A stretch of 64,000 nucleotides of DNA from Rutpela maculata (lineage: Eukaryota > Arthropoda > Insecta > Coleoptera > Cerambycidae): positions 178,065,200 to 178,129,199 of the forward strand of contig OW386285.2 in NCBI GenBank assembly GCA_936432065.2. Direction: 5' to 3'. How positions within the stretch are numbered: position 1 is the first letter of the stretch; every line of letters starts with the position of its first letter. Below, piece by piece: positions 1-10,521 of this stretch. Both the position numbers and the translations under genes were made by a program. Under the pieces are notes generated by a model. The model saw only the letters and a list, made by a program, of their open reading frames with translations, had not been told where the DNA came from and searched no databases.

Positions 1-392
1 TTTCAAATTATATCTAGGTAGTAAACTTCTATCCAAATGATATTTGGGTAGCTCAAAAATAGATGTCACTACATGTGCTAAAATTTAATTTATTCTGTTC
101 GAATTTTTATATAGTTTTTTTTTTGATAGATAGATAGATAGTTTCCCTAGAAAGAGAGGAATTTGCTTTCTGAATATTATAGAATATATAGCAAGTTTTA
201 CCAAATTGAGTGTGTATATTTTACGTATATGCGATATATTTTTCCTTTATTCCTTTTTAACCTCTCCTATTTCCAATTGCAACGCAAGTGAAAGTGCATC
301 AGGCTGGATTTGGTAAGAATTTCTTTAGTTTATAACAAATATTTCTTTAGATATATTTAGCATTATTTTACAGTCTGCTTAAAAACAATACA
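1..392 (+). repeat. BEL/Pao LTR, 5' edge cut by window start
   Basis: This is the same LTR that bounds the BEL/Pao element at 45-52 kb, here in plus orientation. It lacks about the first 22 bases, including the TGTTTGGGCC start, and ends ...AACAATACA at 392. No primer-binding site follows, so it is either a solo LTR or the 3' LTR of an element lying to the left. It is diverged from the other two copies. The next five bases are TAATG, the same five that form the duplication around the 45-kb element. Confidence 0.85.
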
Positions 393-2428
393 TAATGTAT
401 AAAAACCAGAATACTTTTTTAGTTTTTGCATAAAATAGATAGATAAATTTGAGCTGAAAGTTAAGAAGGACAGGCCTTATTTTCGATTATAAAATTAGTG
501 CACAATTCGTGTAAATATCAGTGATATTGAAATTGATTTAAGTTAGAGTATAGTACCAGAAATTTCCTTTCCTGCCTCTCCAAGTACCTTTCCTACTTCT
601 GATATTATAACTAAAATAAAATAGTGGTTGGAGCCATACATGGAATTGGCAAGATTTTTATATTATTTTAGATTAGATTATAGTCCTATAAAATATCGCA
701 TTTAGTTTGAAATCAACGTAGATTCGCAACATATTCAGTAAAGCGCAAATCCGTATCGATAACTATTCCAAGGTTTTTAACTGAATTCACAATATTTATT
801 TAATTTAAAATTATATATTTTTATATTTAGAATGTGCTCACATTTTGATTTTGATACTTTCCTACTAAAGATAATTATTTTACTTACTGAATTTATGGTC
901 AAACAATGCCTGACTCTGAAGCTTTCAGTTGGTTAAATCAGTGCACATCCCGCAAGTTGCTTTACGCAATAGGCTAATTTTCACACAAAAATCACTTGAA
1001 TTTTAGTTCATTAATCGGTTAGAACAAAAAAAAAAAAAAAGAATGGATGTAAAAAATAAATAGAAAGATATTTTTGTTTTCTATTTTATATTTGGTAATT
1101 ATGAAAAGAAACTAATTTGTAAGAAATTGTTTGTAACAATTAATAATGAACCGTTTGAGCAATATGAAGTTTCAATTAAAAACATCAAACTTAATAAGTT
1201 GAAATATTATTAACTTGAAATTTCAACTTATTTTATTTTTCACAACAGCTTCAGTACCCTTCTGTAAAAATGATATCACCAAAAAAGTTTTTTTTTTTTT
1301 TAAATTTCATATGAGTACACCGACGCGCATTTCGCCATTATCTAGGTATTATTGAACCTGTTTAAACATACTTGCACAATGTTTTAATCAATTTATAATA
1401 TATCTATTAGAATACAGAATAATAATAATTATTACAAAATATTTCCCTCCTGTTACGAAGGATACGACACACGACGCTCCAACGCTTCACCACCGCAAGA
1501 AAACATTCAGATTTTATAATTTTAAACGATCTTTCTCAATTCTAATATGCGTAAATTTAGAATGTTTTTGTTAAAAATGAATATACCACTGAATTTTTTA
1601 AATTCTTTTCGTTAAAAAATACCTTAATTTTTCACAAAGTTTTAGTGTTTGGCTCTTCAAATAGAGAAGTTACAAACTTTTGAAAAATATATTGTCCCTG
1701 ATGTCTTGTTGATTACTCGTCAAGTCTGTAATAGACATACATTAGGTTTTAGGCATCGGATGCCCTCTCATAAAGTGGATATTTTGTATTTGTACATAAG
1801 TGTTACAACAGAGAAATTAGAAGTGGAAATTAAAAATAAACAGTTTGTATTATTAACATACAGATGTATGCTAGATGAGAAAACACACAAAGTCTAACAA
1901 AATGTAATAAATTTGTAATACAACGTCAAGTAGAATGAAATATGATATTCAACAAAATTAGAATTTTTCATTTTCTTTAAAAAATTCTTGTAAGCACAGG
2001 TATTCGATATGAAGGATTCTTTATGCATAGGAAAAAGCGAATATTAAAATTCGCTTTGTTTCAAAACTCAATCTCACAATACAAGCTTAATGTAAATATA
2101 AGCAGTAATACCGGGAGCGAATAGCTGATTTGACGGCTCATACAGCCTCTGACAGAGTTTTCTTGCGGAGATTGATTTTAATAAGAACGCAACAACCGGG
2201 GAAATGTGGACGACAGCTATGGGATTGCCAATATTACATGTGTCTATACTTCTGAAATTTAACAGTATTTTCATTATTTTTATTTAATTACTATGCCTAT
2301 TTGATTTAATTGTATAGGTGTATTACGACCTAAGATCCTTTTTAAATGATCATGGTTGAAAACAATGTTTGTACAGAAATTCGTTTCATAACAGGCTGAA
2401 CTCAAATATCAATTAAAACTTGTCTATG
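393..2428. other. AT-rich region, no gene recognised
   Basis: Only short random-looking frames are present. The longest (1649-1897, plus) has no recognisable domain and an AT-rich composition. No LTR, TIR or RNA gene was seen. Confidence 0.5.
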
Positions 2429-2459
2429 CATGTGTGTGTGCGTGTGTGTGTGTGTGTGC
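2429..2459. repeat. (GT)n microsatellite
   Basis: About 30 bases of alternating TG with one C interruption. Confidence 0.9.
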
Positions 2460-3340
2460 TAAACATTCTTGTTCAACAGTAAATCACCTTTATGTAAATT
2501 TTCTGGGAAAAACCAATAATAAATGGCATATTGCTAGGTTTGTAATGTTCTATTAACGTACAAACTTTGAGTAAAATCATTGAAGCCGTGAGAAAATCGA
2601 GATAGATATCGGATGTAAACGAGAGTAACAAGCTAAAAACTACATTTTGATATGCTTTTTATCCCTGTTGGGATGATTCAGTACCTTTTCAGCAGAGGGC
2701 CGTAGGATGACTCAGTACTTTTTGACGTGTTTTATTTTTCTTTTTTTTCTTTTTGCATTGACTAAAGTAAAGTAACTACATTTTGAAATACAGGAAGGGC
2801 ATTGGTTATATTGTTATTTAGTAAATGAAAATCGATCAAATATTTCTAGAGATAGAATTTTTCCCGGTATGATCTTCATTTTTTTTTGGTTTGGACATCT
2901 ATAGATAATTTCGTGTATTATCAAAATAGAGACTTTTTCGAGAAGGCACGATATCAAAATCTGTTTCATAGTAAAGCCTGTTTTGTTTTGCATTCGTATG
3001 TTTCTTTTATAATGGGTGCAATGCAGGAATTGAAAACAATGCTTTCCCACACCTCAATCCTTTATCAAATTTTAATTTCATCGTACAGGTAAAGATTATA
3101 AGTAAATTCTTAAATTAATACCATTACTTAACCAAGTAATGAAATGAATGATGATATTTTTAAGTATAACATTACATTATTTTTTTGCACCTATATCGCA
3201 CGGAGAATTTATCAATTTGTAATATTTTTTTAAATAAGTCTATGGACAATTATATATTTTTATTACTTAATTTTCCAAAATTTCACTCAAGAATACAACA
3301 ATAGAAAATTATAAAATGCAGAAACATCAGCGGAGTGATT
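2460..3340. other. AT-rich region, no gene recognised
   Basis: No coding signal. A short degenerate direct repeat occurs near 2670-2735 (GATGATTCAGTACCTTTT and GATGACTCAGTACTTTTT). Opposed short frames at 2814-3092 overlap on both strands and have no family resemblance. Confidence 0.4.
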
Positions 3341-3344
3341 TTAG

Positions 3345-4520
3345 ACTTACGATTTTATTTTCGGGCGGAGTGCCACTCTGATATACCGGACGTGGTCATG
3401 CATCTTTGTAAATAATTTTTCCAAAAAACCCAAAAGATCCGTCCCTTATACTGGTTATAGAGATTGATCGACGGAATAATTAATTTTCGATTTTTATTAG
3501 GAAACTGTTCGGTATTTGTAGAGTTTATAAAAAAAATCAAGTTTTCCAGGATTTGTAGATTCGCTTTTGTTTTGTCAAATTTCTCACAAACGTCACCTAA
3601 TAGATCTAATCTAGCGCTACAATCGCCATTTTTGAAAATCAAAATCGGACCTTCGGTTCGGGAGTTATTAATTTCTTTGGAAAATCATACTCGGCCTTGG
3701 AAAAAATTCTTTCGGTCAACGGATTCGGGCCGCTAGCAATAGGCTTCATTTGTGGCCGTGTACTTTTGATCTCACCAAGTCTCATCGAAATCGATCAATA
3801 TCCTGGACAGTTATCGAGCTTCCTGGCCCAATTTCGAGAAAACCAGTTTTTTGCAAAAAAAATTCAATTTTCATTTGTTTTTTGACATAGTCTCTGGTAT
3901 ACTTATCTGTAGATCGTTGCCAGCGGCACCATTTCTTTTTTGAAATATCTCGATCCGACTGCCCGTTACCGAGTTATTCAATTTTTCCCGAAAAATTTGA
4001 AACGTTTATATCGGTACTTCCGGTTTCCGAACGGAGCCAAGCTTCCAGCGTTAAGGTTTTCTAAAGGCCTCCTGTTAACCACCCAAGTTTCACCCAAATT
4101 CGAAAACGGATTAGGGGGGCTGAACGTGACAGACAGGCAGACAGACTGACAGACCGACAGACAGACCGACCGACCGACCGACAGACAGACCGACTGACCG
4201 ATGGACGGAATTTTCTAAATTCGCTCTCGAGTCAATAGATATGACTTTCATTTCGATCCAACGTTTTTTTCGGATTTCGATGGTCCACTGGAAAACCTAT
4301 ACTACATTTTTTTTCAAAATCTAGATGAGGGCCTCAATCTGCCGGACTCGAACCATTCCTTACCCTTCCTAGACTTCCTATATACCTTTATATTATCGAT
4401 TCTTCTTTCTTTTTCTCTTGAAAATGGCTCCAAAGTGGGAGCCGAAACGTCGAGACTCCAATAATCTCAGATGCGGTTCAACCCGTGAACCTAGTATTCC
4501 TCATACAGACAACCGCGGAA
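3345..4520 (+). repeat. Unclassified dispersed repeat with GACA/GACC tract
   Basis: A block of higher complexity and GC than its surroundings holds a long GACA/GACC/GACT microsatellite (about 4128-4205). It ends with a GGCTCC...GGAGCC hairpin followed by GAAACGTC, just before a TA tract. The architecture (wordy AT/GC-balanced module, GACA tract, hammerhead-like end) resembles 3' regions of dispersed retroelements, possibly Penelope-like, but no protein domain is present. Open frames in it look incidental. Confidence 0.4.
4418..4451 (+). ncRNA. Decayed hammerhead-ribozyme-like motif
   Basis: TTGAAAA (hammerhead core would be CUGANGA) is followed by a 6-bp stem GGCTCC/GGAGCC with a short loop and then GAAACGTC. 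Order and spacing match core, stem II and the GAAA box of a hammerhead. At least two core positions are substituted, so it is probably inactive. The family link is inferred from the pattern only. Confidence 0.4.
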
Positions 4521-4530
4521 ACCCATCCGA

Positions 4531-4532
<2 letters not shown>

Positions 4533-4569
<37 letters not shown>

Positions 4570-4580
4570 ATATATATATA

Positions 4581-4639
<59 letters not shown>
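4533..4639. repeat. (TA)n microsatellite
   Basis: About 105 bases of TA with a few G and C interruptions. Reading frames through it encode only Ile/Tyr repeats and are not genes. Confidence 0.95.
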
Positions 4640-4644
<5 letters not shown>

Positions 4645-5404
4645 GGTTTATTAGAAGACATTAGAATCTACGCGAGGTAAGCAGATACAAACATAACAAT
4701 TGTATTAATAAATACTTTTAGATTAGTCAATGTGAAAATTTTATTGAAACAACGAATTATTTATTAATACTATGAACCTTTTCATTGAATACACGAAAAC
4801 ATTTATCAACTTTTACGAACAAGTTCTATAAAATATTTTCGTGATATTAATCTATAAAATAATTAAGTAATTGACACCGTTCATTTTTTCAATGTTCGCA
4901 TTTTATTGTTCTAATGAATGAAGGTAACTGGGATCAAACATTTAAAGAATTGTTCCTTTTCATATCATTTTGGCAATTGCAGTATGTTGTGCTTGTGCTA
5001 TTACTTCTATCTTTATTGGATAGAGGTAAGAATATTTCTTTTCTAAGCATTAATATAATAATTTAAATTATTGTTTACAGTTTTAAAGTGCGAGCAAACA
5101 TATAATTTTGTAATTTATGTTTCAATCTAGCATGTTTTATTAAAATGTTATGTTTTAGTGCATAAATAGCTATTTCCTAATAAAAATTATTTTGTTTAAT
5201 TAATCTTTAATGATGTCGAGTTACCCAAATCTTTTTTACTATCCCAAAATTATACCTTTCTTATTTATAATTAAAATGAATTTTATTTCGGGAATGTTAT
5301 CGGAAACGGGGCAGAATTTACAAAGAATTATGCAATTTAAAAGCAGCATTGAAATGCATAAGCCCTAAACATGTGTTGCATATAACTTAAAAAAAAAAAA
5401 TCGT
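4640..5404. other. AT-rich region, no gene recognised
   Basis: No open frame of note and no terminal repeat detected. Confidence 0.4.
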
Positions 5405-6048
5405 TAAAAAAAATGCTGCCCAAGAAATCACTGCTTCCACATCCAGATTTTATATCTAAGTCTCTCACAACGAAAAAAAATTTGTATGTGGAAATAATTG
5501 TTTATGAAACTAATAATATAATATTTGAAATCGCCTACCCCAGAAGCCCATCAAACGATATGCCACATCGGTAGAGGTTGTGGAGGTGGTGGTAGGGGGT
5601 GGTTGTGGGGGTGGATTAAGTTAATAAAAAATTAAGGCCTTTGGTTCTTGTATACACACTGAATCACAATTTTAATAATGAGGTGGGGGGGGGGGGGGGT
5701 AATGAGGGTGGCTAATGCTAACAAATTTTTTGGGACCTTAGCTTCTCTTATATGTACTAAATGCCAATTTTATGGACTCTTACTTGCTTAATTTACCTAT
5801 TTGCCCCCCAACTCTTCAATGGAAAAGGATCAAAATATAATCTAATTTAAAATGCATGCGTGTACCAAATTTCAAGTCAATATCTTAAAGGGTTCCAGAG
5901 TAATCGTGCCCACAAAAAAAAAGTTAAAGACAGACAGACAGACCGACAGGCAGAATTGCTCAAACTTTAAATCTCTACGTTCCATGACATTCTAAGCCCC
6001 TCTGAACAATAACAATTAAAAAAAAATTGCGTCACTGGATGTGGAAGT
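5405..6048 (-). repeat. ACTTCC-family dispersed repeat (copy 1)
   Basis: Reverse-oriented copy of the repeat seen complete at 30.3 kb and in an array at 55-58.6 kb. Its ends carry ACTTCCACATCCAG and a GGATGTGGAAG complement about 40 bases from the other end, next to the CTGCCCAAG motif. It contains the GTCT/GACA tract, the motif GATATTGACTTGAAATTTGG in reverse complement, and a run of 15 or so Gs near 5685. No coding capacity; a non-autonomous element is the likely nature. Confidence 0.8.
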
Positions 6049-6661
6049 AATTATGGAACTAAAAATGTTTTAGGTAAGTAACAAAACTGAGTAAAAGTTC
6101 ATTCATGGTCTAACAAATTGAACTAACTACTTTCGACACCAATGATTCTGAAGGAGGTCCCTAATAGTTTCTTTCCTTAATGTCCACTTATTTAATGCGT
6201 GATTAGGATATATTTACCATTGGATAATTTCTAGGCTCGTGTTGTACGGGGCAAAACACTTTTTAGTTTTATTTCTATCAAAGATTTTTAATTTAGTAGT
6301 TTTTTTAGCACATGAGGATGACAATTGCACATAGAAGCCAGTATTGTCGCAAGTATACAAAAATTCTTAAAACGCGGCAGCTATCATGGAAATATTACCA
6401 TTTTGTAAGGTACGTCATATATTTTACTTCTTTATAATATTAACTTTAATGATTTTTTTTGCACGAACGAGCTTTTTTGTTTATTTACAATGTCTGTTGC
6501 CAAAACGATAGGTTATATTTACTGATTGCTAGGCCTAACACGTGGGTAAGTAATTTACTTACCGACGTCTGAACGGTAAGTAAAATTAATATAATATTTA
6601 TGTTATTTCACAAAAATAAGAACAAAAATAGTTTATTATTATTTAAAGAATATTAACATTA
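6049..6661. other. AT-rich region, no gene recognised
   Basis: Nothing recognisable. A second TTTTTTTTGCACGA motif near 6455 resembles the TIR of the element that begins at 6662. Confidence 0.4.
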
Positions 6662-6730
6662 TTTTTTGCACGATCGTATTATATTACAGTTCAATTAATA
6701 GTATATTATTATACGAGCGATTATGATAGC

Positions 6731-6801
6731 CATTATTCACGAAGATGATGTTTGAGCCCACGAGCCGTAGGCGAGTGGCGCAAATCATCTGAGTGAATAA
6801 T
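6731..6801. repeat. Imperfect hairpin, outer
   Basis: ATTATTCAC pairs with GTGAATAAT and GATGAT with ATCATC, around a centre containing GAGCCGTAGGCGAG. It lies inside the TIR element and resembles a second hairpin at 7130-7229. Confidence 0.6.
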
Positions 6802-7129
6802 AGTCATATTCGCGAATGTAATACTATGCTTTTTTTCTACTCCTTTATGTAAATTTACTATTTTCTGTACAGTCTGTAGAATGGATAAGTAGGCAATTCC
6901 AGTTAACTGAACGGATATATTTCATATCAGTTCTAGGATGGATATGAAATGAAACCGACCAATCACACATTTCGTGTATTAAGTACATAAACAACTATTC
7001 GTTTTAAAATCAAATTAGTGCGTAAGCTGTCAAAGTAACTGTCAGTGTGTATTTGTGTAATATATTAATGTTTAATAAATTTTGTAGTTTTTTTTAAACT
7101 GGTCGTAGAAAAAGTATACTGTACAACTC

Positions 7130-7229
7130 GAGTGGATTATCCATATCGCACTGAAAATATTTGAAGCACTCCGCCTACGGCGTCGTGCTCAAACTTCTTT
7201 ATCGTGCGATATGGATATCATATCCACTC
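7130..7229. repeat. Imperfect hairpin, inner
   Basis: GAGTGGAT...CCATATCGCAC pairs with GTGCGATATGG...ATCCACTC. The centre holds ACTCCGCCTACGGCGTCGTG and then CTCAAAC, echoing the centre of the 6731-6801 hairpin. Confidence 0.65.
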
Positions 7230-7313
7230 TTGTTGCACAAACTATTATTCTACACCTATTAAACAAATAAATTAGAGTGAAATTTGATAACACTAATCGG
7301 TACCTATTCGTAA

Positions 7314-7365
7314 TGTTAATAATACGTTAAATTAACTTGTTTATTGTAAGCTAGTGACACCTATT
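7314..7365 (+). repeat. Copia 5' LTR, first part
   Basis: The first 52 bases of the LTR, TGTTAATAATACG to ACACCTATT, match 16601-16652 closely. The LTR resumes at 12061. Confidence 0.95.
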
Positions 7366-7659
7366 TATTTATTTATTTATTTATTGAACAACAACTTTAC
7401 AGGCGAAGTCCAATTACAAAGTTGTAAAGAGAACATGATTTACATGAGATTAAAATAATACGAACAACAAACAGAGATTTACAAAGAATAAAGGAAAAAA
7501 GAAACAAAATACACATACATATATAAAACCTTACATAACATACAATCACGTATAGTGAATATAGTAGGTATCGCTTAACAGTTACAATAACAACTAAGTA
7601 TATACAGAGTAAAAAGGTAAAAATGTACGATTTAAATAAGTAATAAGGCGTTATGCAAC

Positions 7660-10518
7660 TTAAATTTCGTTAAGAGTGATTGATTTAACATTCTTTATAT
7701 AACTGGCAGGGCTAAGGGTAAACAAATCAAATCTCGAGTGGGCAAGGTTACCTAATATACATAGTCTTACTAGAGGGCTGGATAGGTACATATTCGTTTT
7801 AAACTGTGGAATATAAAAAAGGTCAAAATTTCTACCTATTCGGTTTGGTACATTAAATGGCAATTTTGATAAAAATTCGGAGTTATCAGAGAGACGATTT
7901 AGAAGTTTATAAATATAGATTAACGAGGCATGAACACGTCTCAGTTCAAGAGGTTCGTAGTCATATCTAATCAACAGTTCATTATAGTGAGCAAAATGAT
8001 CATATAAATGAGTTTCTTTATATAGAAGATACTTAATGAATTTTTTTTGTGTACTCTCTATAAGATCAATAGAATTGCGATAGAACGGTGACCAAATGAT
8101 TTGACAATAATCAAGGTTAGACCTAACAAGGCTATTATATAATACTTTGATACACTCTATATTAGTAAAGTCTCTAGTATTTCTAACGAGGAAACCCAGT
8201 TTTTTTAGACTAGCATTACTTATTTGTCTTATATGGCTATTAAAAGATAAGGTTTTGTCAAAAAGAACACCTAGATCTTTATATTCTTTAACACGGAGAA
8301 GTTCAGTATTATCAATAGTATAGGGGAAATCTATGGTTTGATTTTTGTTGGAAAACGTCATTGCTACACACTTTTTAATGTTGAGATCAACTTTGAAGTC
8401 ATTGCACCACGTAGAAATATTGCTTAGATCTTGCTGCAAAAGAATGCAGTCGTTAGTATTTTCGATTATACGGTATAGCTTGCAGTCATCTGCAAAAAGA
8501 AGGCAAGTTGAGTGACACAAAACATCAGGCAAGTCATTAATAAAAATGAGAAATAGCATAGGGCCTAAATTGCTTCCTTGTAGTACGCCGGAACTGATTT
8601 CAAAATTTGATGACTGGTAGCCATTTAAACTGATATAAACCTGTCTCCTATACAGATAAGAACATAGCAGACAGATGATGTCAGAATTTATTTCGTAATT
8701 TTTCAGTTTAGCAATGAGAGTTTGATGATCCAGCCTGTCAAAAGCTTTAGCTATATCCGTGTAAATGACATCCAGCTGTATATTATCTTCAATGGCAATT
8801 TTGGCATCTTGAACAAGATTTAATAAATTAGTGTTAGTGGATTTTGCAGGTAAAAAACCATGTTGAGAAACGGAAATCACTGGTTTAACTGAGCTATAAA
8901 TAATTTCGTAGATAATCATCTCAAATAATTTGGAAAATGCACATAGAATAACGATTGGCCGGTAATTTGTTATATTTTTTTTATCGGCAGATTTATGTAT
9001 TGGCAGCAGCCGCCCTACTTTCCATTTAGAAGGATAATAGGCATTTTTTAGGGTCAAATTAAATATAATACTTAGTGGTTCTAACAAGAGCTCTGCACAA
9101 GCCTTTACCAGGTACGCCGGTAAGCCATCAGGCCCTGCGGCCCTTTTAGGTTTTAACTTTTTAGCAGCCCTACTTATATCTTCATAGGTTATCACTATGC
9201 TGGGGAATGTATTCGATTTTTCAACAGGGCATTCAAGCGTCTCGGGTAAGTAAACTGAGCCAAAATATTTAGAGAAACCGTCCGTTATATTTTGCCCGCC
9301 TTTAAAAGTATGTTCATTGTATGACATTTCATTAGGAAAATTGGTGTGCTCAGCTTTTGTGTGCAGAAATGACCGAAATTGTTTAGGGTTTACAATTAAG
9401 TTATTTTGAACTTGAGCTACGTAATGCTGGTATGCTAGTCTGATTTGTCTTTTTAATTCAAATTTAATTTCTACTAGATGTGAGTTTAATAAGTGATTGC
9501 CTTTCCTAATTTGTTTCCTGTACCATTCTTTTTCCTTTATTAATTTTATAATAACACTATTGTACCAGACTGGATACTTCGAAGGTTTTGGAGAGTGCTT
9601 AGGGACACTAACGTCCAGGACTGAATATATTTTATCGTAAAAGTTTGTAACAAGATCATCCACTGTGGTGAAATTATGTAGGAAGGACCAGTCCACATCC
9701 AACAATAAGTTATACATGGATAAAAAATCCGCTTTCTTAAAGTTATAAGACCGCTGAGGAGCTCTTTTTACTTCTTTAGTGATCAGCTTGCCATCAAATT
9801 TTGCGACAATACTGGGGTGATGAATATCTTCCCTAGTAATAGGATCACTGCACTTTTTCACCTGTAAGACTAAATTACTCAAAACTAGGTCAAGAATTAC
9901 TAGATTTTGGTTTAAGACTAGGTTATATTGAGTTAGGTTTCCAATTAACGCTAAATGTTTTAACAATTGCTTTTTAGGGTTCATGACATCAGTATTATTG
10001 TACTCCGGTAGGTTGAAATCACCCACTAAGATTACATCATCTGTTAAGACAAGGTTTTCTAATGACTGACACACAGCTTCATAGATGGAATATGAACTGC
10101 CAGGGGGAATATAGATACAGCAAATGTAACAAACTTTGTGTTTTAATTTTAATTTTATACAAACCCCTTCGATATTTTTTGAAAAAACATCAATTTGGTC
10201 GGCTATAAGATTAGAGTTTGTGGCAATTAAGGCACCCCCACCCCTTAATTTATTAGATGAGTGTTTACTGCGGTCACAGCGAAAAACATTAAATTTTGAA
10301 TGAAAAAGCTCTAGGCTGTTGATAGTACTGTCTAGACTGGTTTCCGTAAGTGCAATAATGTCAAAGTCGCAAGCAATAGTATTTAAATAGACCTCATTAA
10401 GTTTCCCCCTTATACTATTAATATTTTGATAATATAAAAAAGTAGCAGTCTTGTTGGCATGGGGCTCATTCAGAGACGAAGGATTTGTTTCACATAGAAT
10501 ATCACCAGATATTAATTG
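7660..10518 (-). CDS. LINE ORF2: endonuclease and reverse transcriptase
   Basis: The frame is open for 953 codons from directly after the ORF1 TAG to the stop near 7660. The N-terminal ~240 residues form an APE-type endonuclease: QNINSIRG, LTETSLD, GGGALIAT, YIPPGS and VGDFNLP. RT follows with NYRPIVI, YTDIAKAFDRLDH, GVLQGSNLGPMLF and the catalytic FADDCKLY, then the thumb and a C-terminal region typical of CR1/Jockey elements. No ATG occurs before the endonuclease motifs, so a normal start would miss that domain; translation by readthrough from ORF1 is the simplest explanation. The frame has no internal stop, so this ORF may still be functional. Confidence 0.9.
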   Translation of the reverse strand, partial: QLISGDILCETNPSSLNEPHANKTATFLYYQNINSIRGKLNEVYLNTIACDFDIIALTETSLDSTINSLELFHSKFNVFRCDRSKHSSNKLRGGGALIATNSNLIADQIDVFSKNIEGVCIKLKLKHKVCYICCIYIPPGSSYSIYEAVCQSLENLVLTDDVILVGDFNLPEYNNTDVMNPKKQLLKHLALIGNLTQYNLVLNQNLVILDLVLSNLVLQVKKCSDPITREDIHHPSIVAKFDGKLITKEVKRAPQRSYNFKKADFLSMYNLLLDVDWSFLHNFTTVDDLVTNFYDKIYSVLDVSVPKHSPKPSKYPVWYNSVIIKLIKEKEWYRKQIRKGNHLLNSHLVEIKFELKRQIRLAYQHYVAQVQNNLIVNPKQFRSFLHTKAEHTNFPNEMSYNEHTFKGGQNITDGFSKYFGSVYLPETLECPVEKSNTFPSIVITYEDISRAAKKLKPKRAAGPDGLPAYLVKACAELLLEPLSIIFNLTLKNAYYPSKWKVGRLLPIHKSADKKNITNYRPIVILCAFSKLFEMIIYEIIYSSVKPVISVSQHGFLPAKSTNTNLLNLVQDAKIAIEDNIQLDVIYTDIAKAFDRLDHQTLIAKLKNYEINSDIICLLCSYLYRRQVYISLNGYQSSNFEISSGVLQGSNLGPMLFLIFINDLPDVLCHSTCLLFADDCKLYRIIENTNDCILLQQDLSNISTWCNDFKVDLNIKKCVAMTFSNKNQTIDFPYTIDNTELLRVKEYKDLGVLFDKTLSFNSHIRQISNASLKKLGFLVRNTRDFTNIECIKVLYNSLVRSNLDYCQIIWSPFYRNSIDLIESTQKKFIKYLLYKETHLYDHFAHYNELLIRYDYEPLELRRVHASLIYIYKLLNRLSDNSEFLSKLPFNVPNRIGRNFDLFYIPQFKTNMYLSSPLVRLCILGNLAHSRFDLFTLSPASYIKNVKSITLNEI

Positions 10519-10521
10519 CTA
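10513..10521 (-). promoter_or_regulatory. Putative stop-readthrough signal TAG-CAA-TTA
   Basis: The ORF1 stop (10519-10521) is followed in frame by CAA and TTA, then by the uninterrupted ORF2 frame. UAG CAA UUA is the leaky-stop context of tobamoviruses (consensus UAG CAR YYA). Sequence and frame continuity are seen directly; function is inferred. Confidence 0.7.
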
